Part shown: positions 1-11,016 of the stretch, one piece after another
Position numbering within the stretch: the stretch's first letter is position 1
Layout: the number at the start of each line of letters is the position of its first letter
NCBI RefSeq assembly: GCF_965638725.1
Contig: NC_134963.1
Coordinates: 7,199,501 to 7,263,500, forward strand
DNA: 64,000 nt
Source: Aptenodytes patagonicus
Taxonomy: Eukaryota > Chordata > Aves > Sphenisciformes > Spheniscidae
Reading direction: 5' to 3'
The notes under the pieces: generated by a model
The model's database searches: none
What the model saw: only the letters and a program-made list of their open reading frames with translations
Told to the model about the DNA's origin: nothing
Position numbers and translations under genes: made by a program

Positions 1-2305
1 CTGTTGAATTGGTGCTTTGCGTGGTTTCCTTTATTCACCTGTGGTGTAGCTTTTACATGTCATGAGCTTAGTTTACAAACTAGCGCGATCCGTGCTATTA
101 ATTTCCTTGCAATTAGTTCAATTTTTAAGATTTAAAAAAAAAAAATCTGGAAATTGTGATAGTACAAAGACTGTCAAGGCCAAGCCCAGGACACTCTGTA
201 AGGATTGCATTGAATCACATTGTGTCTTGGTGTGGTTTTTTTTTTTTCTGCACAATAATGTCTAATGTTTGGTCCAAAGCTACTTTAATTTTCTTTTTAA
301 ATACTGTGAAACTAGATACTTTACAGTGGAACTGCAGAAATAATGCAGAGCAAGGCAATCCACGTTTGCTCTTTGCTTCATTGTCAAAGTTGCAGCATGT
401 TTTATTTCTGTAAGACAAGTCTGAAGGTTGCTTACCCACCTGAAGTAAAAAGTCTCAAATGATTAAAAATATGTTTTTCTTTAAAAGTCAAGAAATCCCA
501 TAGATATTTCTGATGTAGTATGTTACGTGGCAGAACAGAATGTAGTTAGTGCAGAAGCTTAAAGAAGAAAACATCCAGATGTTAGAAAAGTAGTTTCAAC
601 TTAAGTAATTCAGTTATCCTGGGGCAGGGGGAGAAGGCTACAACTACCACAGTGCAGGGTTTTTATTTTACTTATTTTTGTATTCCAGAGAGAGAGCAAA
701 TACTTTCAAAAAAAGATCAAATACTTTTCTTTTTTATTATTTTATTCTAATAAGCAAACTGGAGTTAAACAGACAGAGGGGGTCTGTGAAGGGGCTGATT
801 TGGCAGAACTCAATCTTAGAAAACAAAACAACAGACCGAAATCCACAGTCATAACTGGAACAACTTGGAGAAATGAAGGGGTTTTTTAGGACATAGTACG
901 CATTATGCAGGATAAATAAGAGCAGAAGTGTTTGCTAAGAGAGTGATTTAAGGTGTGGTTTTGTTTTTGGTTTTGTTTTTTTTTAGTTGTTTTTAACTAT
1001 TTAAGAGTGAAATGCAGTGTGAAATAGAGTCCCCAGTGGTTGCTGTTGAAGCGTGTGAGTGAGTATAGTGACAGTGACCAGGAGAAAGGGCTGAGGTGCA
1101 GCAGCACAGGCTCTGGCAGTGGACAGCTGCACAGGCATAAGCAACAACCCCTGGTCTGCCTTCCCAGCCTCTAGCAATTAGCAAGGCTGAGCCTTCTGCA
1201 GCCAGAAGCTGCCTCTTGCACACATTGCCTCAGCAGCACAAAGGCCCCAGCCACCAAGACCATGGAAAATTCCATTTTCTAATTTTGAGCTCTACAACAG
1301 CTTGCGGCAGCAAGTACCACAATTTATAAACTGAACAGGGGCAGTGAAAAAAGTGTCTGTTTTAAACCTGCTGTTTACTGGGTCACTGACATAGCTATTT
1401 TTGGCCTGAGTCCCATGCGGGGAGTATCTGTGTGTCTTCAAACATAAGCTCTTGACACACTGGTGTCATTCATACCCTGGAGTTGCCTTCCAGAGTCAGG
1501 ACAAACAAGCCATCTCACGCCAATCCCTTCAGAGGGCAACTGAAGTATAATGCTCAAGCATCTCCCTCGTAATTTGGGTGCAGTTGGTTGTATTCGCAGT
1601 CAGTGCTGTTGACATGCATGTGGATAGTTCAAGGTTTAGCTGTTGCTGCAGGAAATCCAATGAATGCCTTGGCCAAAGTGTGCAGGACAGCGGACTTGAG
1701 CGTGGCCTACAGGCAACTAACCACAACAGACAGCTTGTTACAGTACAGAGCAGGCTAAGCAGGTCCTGCAGGTGCATTATTCTGGATGCCCGAGAGCCAT
1801 GAAGTTTCTAAACCCATGCAGTAAAAAATGTTTGCTTCCCCTTTACAGCAGTTCTCTTTCCATTGTACAATCAGCTTCCAATGATGTGAGAAGATTTAGC
1901 TACTGTGGCCTGGCCCTTGCTGCTGCCTGTTGATGTGAATGTGCTGAAGCTGAGGGAAACACAAGTTCCTTGGCTTTCGTCAGAAAGATGAGAGCAGGAA
2001 ACCCCCCCACATACTGAACCCTGGGTTTCTCTGACAGAAACAGAGCCAATGCATTGATGGAATATATCAGGCACCAGAGAGACAGACAGATGGGAATATT
2101 GGTATGAAATCAGGAACAGAAAACATCCTGCCTCCTCAGTATCTTAGGAAGGTAAAAAGAAGTAATCACACCACCCATTAAAACTAAACAAAGAAAAAAA
2201 AAAAAGAAGCAATTTGCCAAATAGAAGGACCAGGGCAAATCACCACTCCCCTAGCACGTGTTTGCCGATTCAGACGACAAGCAGGGATCTCTCTTTCTCC
2301 CATTG
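1..2305. other. Sequence downstream of VPS33A, no gene recognised
   Basis: I see only short chance frames, homopolymer runs (near 135, 238 and 2201) and AT-rich text. Part of it may be a longer VPS33A 3' UTR. I recognised no exon, RNA gene or repeat family. Confidence 0.5.
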
Positions 2306-2311
2306 TTTATT
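2306..2311 (-). terminator. VPS33A candidate polyadenylation signal
   Basis: Canonical AATAAA on the minus strand, about 230 bp after the stop codon. Cleavage would fall roughly 10-30 bp further to the left. No transcript evidence is available here. Confidence 0.5.
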
Positions 2312-2537
2312 TCATTGTTAGTGCCTTTCAGCACTGCTTGTCTACTAGGAAGTTCCACAAACAGTAGGAACACAAGTGCAGAGAGGGATGAGGGTGACTG
2401 TATCATGAGCTGGTCTCAGGAGAGCTTCTTTCACTGTCGTGTTCCTCTTACGTTCAAGCAGCCATGCTAAAAGACCAGAAGCTGATGTGGCTGTGTCGCA
2501 CAGGGCCTCTTACTTTTACTGTCTCTTGCCACAGACC
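2306..2537 (-). other. VPS33A: VPS33A 3' UTR, minimal estimate
   Basis: This is sequence from the TAG to the first AATAAA (2306-2311, minus strand). The UTR end is inferred. Further AATAAA hexamers occur downstream (for example near 664 and 740), so a longer UTR is possible. Confidence 0.55.
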
Positions 2538-2731
2538 CTAGAAAGGGGCAGGCTCCAGTTTTTCCATCAAGGATTTGATCCAGCTTGTTCCATTGATCAG
2601 TTTTGTAGTGGCAATGACGTACTCTGTGCCTCCATCTTCCATTTGGGACAGAAATCTCAGTGCAGCTATTTCTGCGTATGTCACACCTCCCAGGAAGAAC
2701 ACCAGAGTGACTCGGTTCTCACCGTGTTGAC
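2538..2731 (-). CDS. VPS33A: VPS33A exon 13, terminal (residues 538-601)
   Basis: This is 194 bp of coding sequence. It encodes [20 protein letters not shown], then [20 protein letters not shown] and ends [11 protein letters not shown] with TAG at 2538-2540. The acceptor is ATGCAG|GTC. The core matches human; the last few residues are longer than I recall for human. Confidence 0.95.
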
Positions 2732-5700
2732 CTGCATATTCAGAGAAATTTACAGATTGTCTTAGTTTTATTTTTACATTTCCTATCCATCAACTGTCAG
2801 TCAAACTCAAAATGACCTAAAACTGAAATAAATATAGCAGCTGAATTAGAGGAGAAACCTATTGGGCAGAATACCAGACTGGGGCCCCGAAATGCAGACT
2901 CTGCTCCCAGCTCTGGAGTCTCTTTACAGGATGTGTTTCTGCCTGCCCAGGCTTAACACTAGGAGAGTGATATTGACCTTCTTTGTAAAGTAATGTTACT
3001 TATTAAAATCACAGTGTAAGATTAGGGTTTATTTTAGTACTCTGATGAGAAGGTAAACAAATGTACAACTCTATAGTGTTTTCAGTGCACATGGTGCTGT
3101 GCATTAATAGCAGGCTGAATATGTGACTGGACGTTCTAAAGAGGCCAGAAAGCTCTCTGTCAAAAATGGGTTGGGTAGATCCAATACTGCAGTGGAACAG
3201 GGAGATGAGATAGATGCCTGGACTCTGCCAGCCCTGATTTCAGTTTGCCTCATTCCAGCCTAACAGAGATGCATCTCCCTTTAAAAAATGGGAAAGCAAA
3301 GCAAAACTTACGCTTTTTCTGAAGGCCAGTAGGTAACTGCTGCCTCTCCTCAAAATGGGGACCCGGCAGCATCTTTAAAACCTCCTCTATGCTCCGCCAC
3401 CCTGGCCGAGCCAGTAGCTGTGCCAGGCGTACGCTCAGCGGTGCATAGCCACTGTACACGTAGGAGATATCGTTGGGGTTCTGCAGGAAAGAGCAGAGTG
3501 TGAGCAGCAGGCGAGTGCTACTTCATGCTGCAAAACAGCACCATAGAAATAATTAAAAAAGTAAAATTATGAGGGTTTTCCTGCTGCGCATAATCCTGTA
3601 TTGTTGGGTGTAACGTTCACTGCTGAGGCATCTGTTTACCTGTTCATTAACATCATCCATCCATAAGCGCAGGGTCTTCCTGATCGTTGGGTAGTTATTC
3701 CTACCACTTGTCTGAGGTTTCAGGAGTCCAGCCTTTTCTAAGTTGTTTAAGGTCAATATATGTTCATAGCCGTAAGTCTGCAATATGAAGAATTCACCTT
3801 TAATACTATGTCAATAGTCCGTGACCAGAAAAAAAGAAGGCAAAGATGTTAGTTTAAAAAAAGCTTTTTTGTTTAAGATCTCTCTAGAGTGTATCCCATT
3901 TAGAGTATTTAAATCATGAGAGCAAAAAGTGCAATGATATAAATATCTCTGTATCTATGTGTTGTAAAACACATATAAGCACCTCCTGAGTCATTGCTAT
4001 CAGCCCAAATAGAAGCCTCAGTTCTCCGTCTGTACACACTGGACATCAACACTACCCACGTATAAGATGTGCCTGTCTAGAATGCAAGTGTTGTAGAGCT
4101 GAGGCTTTGATGTGGATTTTCTCAGAAATTTATCAATCCAAAAGTTAGAGCCCAACCTGGAGAATCTCTCTTTTGTAATAGTCCAGAACCTTCTGCTTCA
4201 GTCCACTATTGCATACAGATTGCAAGCAAATGAGACGTAAGATCTTGATTAATGGATGTTTTTGAGCTATGCAGTCTTCAATATAATTGTTAACCTATTA
4301 AAACAAAATACATAAGCTGTTATTTAAAGACCTGTTGAAGTGCCTAAAAGACCTGGAAACAAAGATCTGGTTTTGCCTAGTATCTCCAAAACAGCAAGAA
4401 AAAGGGTGCAGCTGCTTTCCGGGCAGCTCAAGACCGTCTGTAAAACAGTGATCCAGCACTGGTTCCACCTAGCACATTTCTAAAGCATGTCGATTCCACA
4501 GTCAACAGCTAGACTTTGTCTGATGCACTGAAAAAGTTCTGAGTAACGGTCTTGAATCTTTCACTGATCCCCCACAGCACGTAGTGCCCCTGTACAAGTC
4601 GAAGCACCCCAGCTGTATACACCTGCTTTACAGGCAATGATAGGTAACCTGAGCCTGGCAAAGCACCCAGTACAGCACTGTCTCCAAGTACGTTCAGTGA
4701 TGCCTGTCACTTGGAAAAAACTGCAAACATGCAAGGAGGTGCAAGTGAGAGCTCACAACCTTGACAGTGTAAGGAGACAGACATTCTCTAGATCAGATGT
4801 TTCCTCTCAAAAACCCCAAATGGAAAAAACCCAGAGAAATACATTGGGTTTTTTTTGAAGATGTTAAGAGTCGCTAATTGTCATTATCTACTTACCTTGT
4901 CTGTGTCTATTCCAGACATGAACTCTTGTTCCACTGTTAAATTATCAAAGAAATCTTCAGATGCTTTGGGAAAAGAATGAAAATCAATACAATAGCAACT
5001 GACAGCTTATTTTCTACATTTAACATTTCAGCAGAGATGCATGGGATGGAGCAAAGCCGATTTTTGCCAAAATGAATGATGTCCATCAAGTTGTCTTGCA
5101 TCTTGCTTTATTTAAATTAGTCAGATAGACTATTCAACGAATACTCACTGGTGATGTCTTTGATGAGTTCTGCAATGGAGGTATGGTTTGCTAGAGAACT
5201 TCTTGCTGCCTGCATGTGTGGCAACTGTGAGACAAACTGCTTAATCTCTCCAACGGTTTTCGCGTGGTGTCTTTCCTAAAGAAATCCGTCACATAGGTTA
5301 GGTCTTGTTCAGATTAACTGGCCGGTCACCAACTAGATAATTTTTTTATCTATAAAAGGTTTTTTACTGTACTCACTGCAACAGCAGACACTGTTAGAGA
5401 TACGCAACCTTTTAGACAAAATACTTTAAATGCTTAAACTAAAGTCATAGCATTACCTGTAACAGCACTTTGTTCATTAGAAGAGGCAGGACATAATAAA
5501 ACAGGATCATTAGACTGTTTGTTTTTCATTATACCAGTGTTGCCAATCACTTTTCTTCACCTTTGTCTGACTTCAGCCATCACTATCTGCTCCTCAGTTT
5601 CCCTACCAGCAAAACTACCTTTTTCATGCGAAGATGAATTACTTTGCTAGCTGCCAGTAAACATGGAGCTCTAGGCAAATGCAGTCAGAGATAGGGCACA

Positions 5701-8700
5701 TTTCCCCTCAAAACAGTAGTGAAGGTGCTGAGGAACTGGGTTGGCAGGGTCTGCGTCCCTCTCGAGCAGCAGCCCACCAGTCACTGTACCTGGCTGTAAC
5801 AACGTCTCAGGTTTTGAGCAAGGATCTGATGAAGCACAATGCAGACTTCAGCTCTCAGAGCAGTCCAGAGGTCTGTATTTCATTTGGGCTACTTGCCTCT
5901 TGCTGCAACTTGGAATAAAAATAATAATAATTTGACTCATATGTGAAGGATTTAAATGGGCAAGTGCAGGCAGGAGAGTGATAATGATGAAGCCTGCAAT
6001 TTAAGAAGTCCTCTGCTGCCAATATGCTGCTGTTTCATTATCACCTATTACCTCTGACAATTTCTTAAATTTCTTTTTTTTTTTAACCACCACTATGAAT
6101 AATCCATCTTTAGCACCTTCAGCACTAATATCGCAGTAACAGACATTTACTAGGAGATGAGGCTGAGCACACAGTATTTCAGTTAAGGTACCACTACCTC
6201 GTCTTAAACGTGGCAGAAGTGAACAGGCAAAGAAAAAAACAAGGAAATACAATCAGTGTAACAAGTTCTCTCGAGAATCACCATGAAGTCTGAAAGCAGA
6301 GATGTGGGATCTCAGTTTCTTTATGAATCATCAACAGGATGTTTTCAAACAAAACCACAAACACACCCCGCAGCACTCTACAGCTTTGTCTAAGGTGACA
6401 AGTGAGCGTGAATTTACAGGTCAAACCTCCCTGTAAGACAACAGTCTCTTTCACATTTCTATTGGTTTTTATGCCAGCCATAACACTCTATGAATGTACA
6501 TTCTGGAGTTTTATTTCTTAAAGCCTTTTCTCTGCATCCTCAGGGAATACAAAGGGAAAAGGACCATTCACTTAACAGGTAACAACAGCAACAAAGTGGA
6601 ATTGATCAGGATGCGAAAATTAACCTTTGGCCTCTTGCAGAGGGAAGCAGCACCTGACTGTTCTGCACACTGAAGAAAGCCATTCCTATTATGGGAACTA
6701 CGGGCTCACACAGCAGAAATGTGGTTTACGTTAGCTCTGAGACAAGCTTTTAACAGTGAGGATAGGAAAAGTCCCAGAACTGAGGTGTGGGGCGAAGAAA
6801 GGATCCTCATTACTACAGGATTCTTAAGAGGAGATTTGACCAACACCTACTCAGAACAGTCGAAATGGAGCTGATCTTGTTCCAGGACAGGGGAACAGAC
6901 TGGAGGGGCTTCTGAGGACTACCTGTTTTTTCTCTGGCTGGGGGATTACTCCATGGCAACAGCTTGAGCTGCCAGTCACAGCCCTGCTGCACGCAGACTG
7001 TCTGTATCTGACGACAAGAATGCCCAAGGGATGCACGGTTGGATACAGGCCTCACCTCAAAGGCTGCTGAGATGATCTTGGCTTTCTTGCTCAGCACTGA
7101 CCCCACTGCGTTGAAGTTCTTGTCTCGGATTTCAGCATACAGCTCTTCAGCAGAGTTCAGCTGGAGCTTCTTGGGTTCTGTGGGGAGATCTTTCCCACCC
7201 TCACCCTGCTTCTTTGGGGCAAACTTCTCAGGAGGGAGTTTCACATAAGCTACCAGATGCAGAGAAATAACCCTTATAAGGACAGGAACTTCACCACCAG
7301 AAGTTAATATAAACGCCTGGATGACTCAGTGCGTATGTGTTAATTAAGAAGTCACCCAGGGACCCAGAGACCTGTACACACATACATGATCAGAACCCAA
7401 GTGCTAGCTACCCTGCTACCAAAGAGGTTTGGAGGCAGCCTTCCAGCCAGTCTTCAGTACAGCAGGAGGGATTAAAACCCGTAAATGCCTCTCTGGAGTT
7501 TTTCTCACTATCTCCTCAAGAGCAGGAGAGTGCTCTCAATGGCCTTTCACAAACTGTTCCCTTCCCCTCAGTGTGGCACGTGAGCCAGCCAGGCTGGAGG
7601 GTGAATGCACACACTAACATTTTTACTCCCACTCTACACGTTCTGTGTCACTGTGTCTGCACCCAGTCAACATCCAAAGTATTCCCACTCAATAACATGC
7701 ACTGTACCCAACTCCCCTTCCTAGGCAAAAAGAGGGCCAGAGCTGATCTTGATGAGCTCTAGCTTGGGACTGAACTATCCCCCGACTAAATTCAGGTGAG
7801 CTGCTCCCACGTCACTGTCATTTAGTGAAGCAGAAATCCACTTGACACACTGCAACCTGCTCCAGTACACCGGAGACCTCCCCCTTACCCAGCAGTACTC
7901 ACTGTTCTGAATTCCATAGATTTCATCTATCAGCCCTTCGTACGTCAGCTGTGTAGCTAACGGTGTCAGCAGATCAACGTTGCGGTCCAGCAACAAGAGG
8001 GTATCAAAGACGGGAAATATCGAGTTCTGGCTTCCAGGGAACTCACGCTTCATCCTGATCATCATATTAGCCACGTGCTGAAAATAAATCACGTCGGTCT
8101 GGTTATGGTGCAGGCCACAACAGACGGATTTGACTTCTAGGCCCAACAAGCACATGCTCATGCAAGTATGGGGTGCAGCCCTGTGTAAAGGAAGAGAATG
8201 GCAAGAGGTGCAAACTGGCCGACAGATGGGTGCAGGACAAGACCAAAAAAAGGAAAGTACTTCTCTGCTGCTCTCTGCAGCTTAGCAAGACAGTGACTGT
8301 GGCCGAAGCGCTGGGTTTATCTCAAGCCACTTCCTCATTACAAAAGGTACCAATTAAACCGTAAGTTGATCAGAGAGAAGAAAAAAGGGTGAGTGAGTTA
8401 TAGGGAGAGATGAAGAAGCTAAGGCGTGAGCAGTAGGTTACACATTTCCCGCTTTATTCAGCCCTTCTGATACCAACAGAGCGGCTAAGTGTTAAAACTC
8501 CACAAGAAAGGAGAACTGCTGAAAACACGAAGGCAGTGTACCTATGAGCAAAAAGCATACGATAAATCCTCCTGACAAGAAGACTTAGGGAACAGCAAAG
8601 ATTGTTCTTTTGGCCAGAGATGACAAAGACCTAATGGCCATGATCCTGAAATTCCAATACAACAAGAAGGGTCCGTGGCTGGATGCAAAAAACCCACAGG

Positions 8701-10950
8701 TGCATTTAACCAAATGCTCCCTAAGGCAGTTCCAAAGAACAAGATGTATTTTGTTAGCAGCAACATTTGCCTCACCCGGGCACACTCGCCCTTCCCAAAA
8801 ATCTGTGGGATGGTTCCGTAGAGAGCCTGCAGCGTCATCAGCCCTTTTGCCGCGTGGTACAGACTTGTCTGGTCGCTCTCCAGGTAACATTCCTAAACAA
8901 CAACAAGAAGGATTCCCGATGGAAGGTGCCGATCCGACACAGCTGCTTCCACAACAGAATGTGGTCTGTGTGAACAGTTCAGAGGAGACGTAGGCTGGGG
9001 AAAAAACTATGGCTGTTGGCAAACGTGGAGCTTATCTGTGCTGTCAGTACATCAAATCATTTGATCAAACCAGACACTGTAATATTTTTGAACCCCACAC
9101 GCTACTCCCAGTTTGATGGAGAGGAGTAAGAGAGCCAGAAAGTGACTGCAAAGAGCCTCTCTCTCTAATTAGGCCAATCTGAGAGCACACCACCTCATCA
9201 TAGCTACCGACAAGCAACTGCAAGCCCTGACGTGTCCTCTGGGCTACACTTAGTAAGGCAGAGATGGCCAAAGAAACTCCCAAACCTTCCCGTCCCCAGA
9301 CACGGCATTCTGAGAAAACAGGATACACAGCTGGTATGTGACAGCTGTTAATTCTCAGTGCAGCTTTAGTGCACAGTGTTAACCATTGTACATGGCTCTT
9401 CGGCTGCCTATCGACACAAACTGTGCTGGCTCTTTGTAACGACTAAGTACTTTAAGCCTCATGAATGCTCGATTTGTGAAGATAACACCAGCAGTTAAAG
9501 CTGGAGGAACTGGGGTGCAGCTTGGTGTAGCAATGGCTCCTCCAGCGTTTAGCTAAAAAACACAGAGAAGTTCAGGCTCAGTTCAACACTCGGGATCAAG
9601 CCACATTTGCTCTGCCAGGCCTTTCCCTGCTGCGCGGGTCACCACCAAACCCTCCGAGAGCCTCTGTGCCAACACAAAAACACACAGCGTTTTTCCTTGA
9701 AGACGAGATGAGTGCTTACCTTGAATGCGCTCTCAGACTCCATGGAGAGCAGGTCTCCATCGAAGGGTATCAAGTCCAGGCTGTACTGCTCTCGGTGGAT
9801 GAAGGACCCCAGCACGCCCTGCTCCTTCAGCCACTGCTCGCAGAGCAGGCTGCGGCGCGGCACGAAGAGGATGTGGAAGTCTCTCTGGGGAGAGCGGCCT
9901 CTGTCTTCCCTGGAAGAGTCACAGGCAGGAGCACAGCAAACGGTAACTCAGCTGCGTGGGTAACCAGCACAGATCGCGGGCTGGGGGCACTGAATTCAAA
10001 GGAAATAGGAATGCCGCACTTCCATTCCTGGCTTTGTATGTCAGAATATTTTTTTACCCGGCCATATGCATCCGTAGCCACAGGTCGGAAACCAGGGCAA
10101 GATGACTTGGTTTTCCTGCCGTTCTCAAAAGGAGGGTCAATCAAAGCATGACTCGTTCCAGCTAATTAGAAGGAACGTTCATCAACTTAACAAGGAACAC
10201 ACCCTCTGCATCACCAGCCAAAGTGAACCCCCCCCTCCCTTCCCGGTGTGTCTCGCAGCTGCCCTGCAGTTGCGGTGTCTGCACGTAGCTCCCGGTTTTG
10301 AGCGCAGACGTGACAAACCACGGGGCATTTTCAGGCCAAACCCGTCCCCTTCTTTGGTAGGAGCCCCAGCCGGCTCCCAGGAAGAGAACCAGGGGCCAAC
10401 CCCTCGCAGCCGCCACCTTGCCCCCCCCCCCCCGTCAGCACCCGCTGTACCTGAGCACGTTGTCCGTGATGATGTCCATCAGCTCTAGCTTGGGCCTCAC
10501 GAAGAAGATGATGTTCTTGACGTCCGCCTGGGGCAGGCGGCCCGGCTTGAGCGTGAACATCTTTTCCACCTCATGTTCCTACGCGGAGGCAAGGGCGTCA
10601 GTTAACTGCGGGGAGCTCCGGCGACAAGGCCCGGCAGCTGAGGGACCGCCGCCGCCGCCGCCTCGCCAGCCGCCGCCCGGCCCCGCCGCGGCGTTTACCT
10701 TCAGGAGCGAGTACTGCGCGATCAGCCCGAAGGGCCCGGTCAGGTACTCGTCCCACACGATCGCCTACGGGAAGGGACAGAAGCGTCAGGCCCGGGCCCC
10801 GCCGGGCGGCCCCCCCACCCCGGCCCCGCGGCCCCCCCCCCCGTTCACCTTGGAGCCCGCGCACTTGTCGAGGAACTCGCGGAGCTCCCTGCGCCCCGCT
10901 TCGCGCAGCGCCGTCAGGTTGACGCGCCCCGAGCTGAGGTGCGCCGCCAT
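2538..10950 (-). CDS. VPS33A: VPS33A, complete coding region (13 exons, 601 aa)
   Basis: This is the Sec1/Munc18 (SM) family subunit of the HOPS and CORVET tethering complexes. It binds VPS16 and assembling SNARE bundles to drive late endosome, autophagosome and lysosome fusion. Thirteen exons, all bounded by AG and GT, join in phase to 1806 bp (601 aa plus stop). The human protein is 596 aa; the extra residues are one near residue 100 and about four at the C-terminus, which reads EKLEPAPF. Recognisable blocks are [20 protein letters not shown] at the start, [16 protein letters not shown] (exon 4), [20 protein letters not shown] (exon 6) and [11 protein letters not shown] (exon 11). Two residues tied to disease or mutant phenotypes are intact: D252 (mouse buff D251) and R499 (human R498, mucopolysaccharidosis-plus). 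The start codon has G at -3 and +4. Nothing is broken. Identification is by similarity to the human protein from memory. Confidence 0.97.
3312..3480 (-). CDS. VPS33A: VPS33A exon 12 (residues 482-537)
   Basis: This 169-bp exon encodes [20 protein letters not shown] through [15 protein letters not shown] and QKK. R499 in APLSVRLAQ corresponds to human R498. The donor AAGC|GTAAGT leaves phase 1. Confidence 0.96.
3640..3777 (-). CDS. VPS33A: VPS33A exon 11 (residues 436-481)
   Basis: This 138-bp exon encodes [20 protein letters not shown], then [20 protein letters not shown] and DDVNEQ. The acceptor is TTGCAG|ACT and the donor CAG|GTAAAC. Confidence 0.96.
4157..4294 (-). CDS. VPS33A: VPS33A exon 10 (residues 390-435)
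   Basis: This 138-bp exon encodes [20 protein letters not shown], then [20 protein letters not shown] and KREILQ. The acceptor is AATAG|GTT and the donor CAG|GTTGGG, phase 0. Confidence 0.95.
4896..4963 (-). CDS. VPS33A: VPS33A exon 9 (residues 367-389)
   Basis: This 68-bp exon encodes [20 protein letters not shown] plus TDK. The acceptor is CAAAG|CATCT and the donor AAG|GTAAGT. Confidence 0.95.
5149..5275 (-). CDS. VPS33A: VPS33A exon 8 (residues 325-366)
   Basis: This 127-bp exon encodes [20 protein letters not shown], then [20 protein letters not shown]. The acceptor is TTTAG|GAA. The donor ACCA|GTGAGT leaves phase 1. Confidence 0.95.
7056..7249 (-). CDS. VPS33A: VPS33A exon 7 (residues 260-324)
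   Basis: This 194-bp exon encodes [20 protein letters not shown] through [12 protein letters not shown]. The split codon at its start gives Thr, where human has Ser. The donor is GAG|GTGAGG, phase 0. A 1.78-kb intron follows, the largest in the gene. Confidence 0.95.
7903..8077 (-). CDS. VPS33A: VPS33A exon 6 (residues 202-259)
   Basis: This 175-bp exon encodes [20 protein letters not shown], then [20 protein letters not shown] and [13 protein letters not shown]252 is the equivalent of mouse buff D251. The acceptor is TTTTCAG|CAC. The donor AACA|GTGAGT leaves phase 1. Confidence 0.96.
8776..8892 (-). CDS. VPS33A: VPS33A exon 5 (residues 163-201)
   Basis: This 117-bp exon encodes [20 protein letters not shown], then [19 protein letters not shown]. 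The acceptor is TTTAG|GAA and the donor CGG|GTGAGG, phase 0. Confidence 0.96.
9720..9909 (-). CDS. VPS33A: VPS33A exon 4 (residues 99-162)
   Basis: This 190-bp exon encodes [20 protein letters not shown], then [20 protein letters not shown] and [11 protein letters not shown]. The acceptor is TTCCAG|GGAAG and the donor AAG|GTAAGC. The EDRGRSPQR stretch is one residue longer than human as I recall it. Confidence 0.96.
10421..10433 (-). repeat. G13 run after VPS33A exon 3 donor
   Basis: Thirteen C on the plus strand give a G13 run in the transcript, about 17 nt after the exon 3 5' splice site. Such runs are prone to length variation and sequencing error. Confidence 0.8.
10451..10578 (-). CDS. 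VPS33A: VPS33A exon 3 (residues 57-98)
   Basis: This 128-bp exon encodes [20 protein letters not shown], then [20 protein letters not shown]. The acceptor is GTAG|GAA. The donor CTCAG|GTACAG leaves two bases of a split codon. Confidence 0.96.
10699..10764 (-). CDS. VPS33A: VPS33A exon 2 (residues 35-56)
   Basis: This 66-bp exon encodes [20 protein letters not shown] and two further residues. The acceptor is CCGTAG|GCG and the donor AAG|GTAAAC, phase 0 at both ends. The sequence is part of SM domain 1. Confidence 0.96.
10809..10842 (-). repeat. G-run cluster at start of VPS33A intron 1
   Basis: In transcript sense the intron starts GTGAAC and then carries runs of about 11, 4, 4 and 7 G separated by short gaps. 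This is a strong G-quadruplex pattern immediately after the exon 1 donor. Structure is inferred from the pattern. Confidence 0.7.
10849..10950 (-). CDS. VPS33A: VPS33A exon 1 (residues 1-34, start codon)
   Basis: The ATG is at 10948-10950 in a strong context (GGGCGATGG). The exon encodes [10 protein letters not shown] through DKCAGSK and ends AAG|GTGAAC, phase 0. It lies inside the CpG island. The 5' UTR start cannot be fixed from sequence. Confidence 0.96.
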
Positions 10951-10977
10951 CGCCCTCCCGCCGCCGCCCGCGCCGCA

Positions 10978-10985
10978 CACGTGAC
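10978..10985 (-). promoter_or_regulatory. CLEAR/E-box-like site 1 (CACGTGAC)
   Basis: CACGTG palindrome with AC flank, starting 28 bp upstream of the VPS33A ATG. It matches 8 of 10 positions of the TFEB/TFE3 CLEAR consensus GTCACGTGAC. A lysosomal gene under MiT/TFE control is expected from known biology; binding here is inferred. Confidence 0.55.
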
Positions 10986-11008
10986 GCCGGCGGTCACCTG
11001 GCGCGCGC

Positions 11009-11016
11009 CACGTGAC
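11009..11016 (-). promoter_or_regulatory. CLEAR/E-box-like site 2 (CACGTGAC)
   Basis: Second CACGTGAC, 31 bp (about three helical turns) from site 1. It matches 9 of 10 positions of the CLEAR consensus (GCCACGTGAC). Both sites sit where the VPS33A core promoter or 5' UTR must be. Confidence 0.6.

Larger units (their letters stand above)
2732..10848 (-). other. VPS33A: VPS33A introns (12)
   Basis: The introns lie between the listed exons and range from about 85 bp (10765-10848) to 1780 bp (5276-7055). Introns above 300 bp are 2732-3311, 3778-4156, 4295-4895, 5276-7055, 7250-7902, 8078-8775, 8893-9719 and 9910-10450. I found no extra exon or RNA gene in them. The G-rich starts of introns 1 and 3 (minus sense) are reported separately. 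Confidence 0.8.

Noticed and set aside
9666-10488. Plus-strand frames of 128-161 aa over VPS33A exons 3-4
   Set aside because: Antisense shadows of VPS33A coding sequence with no homology I recognise.
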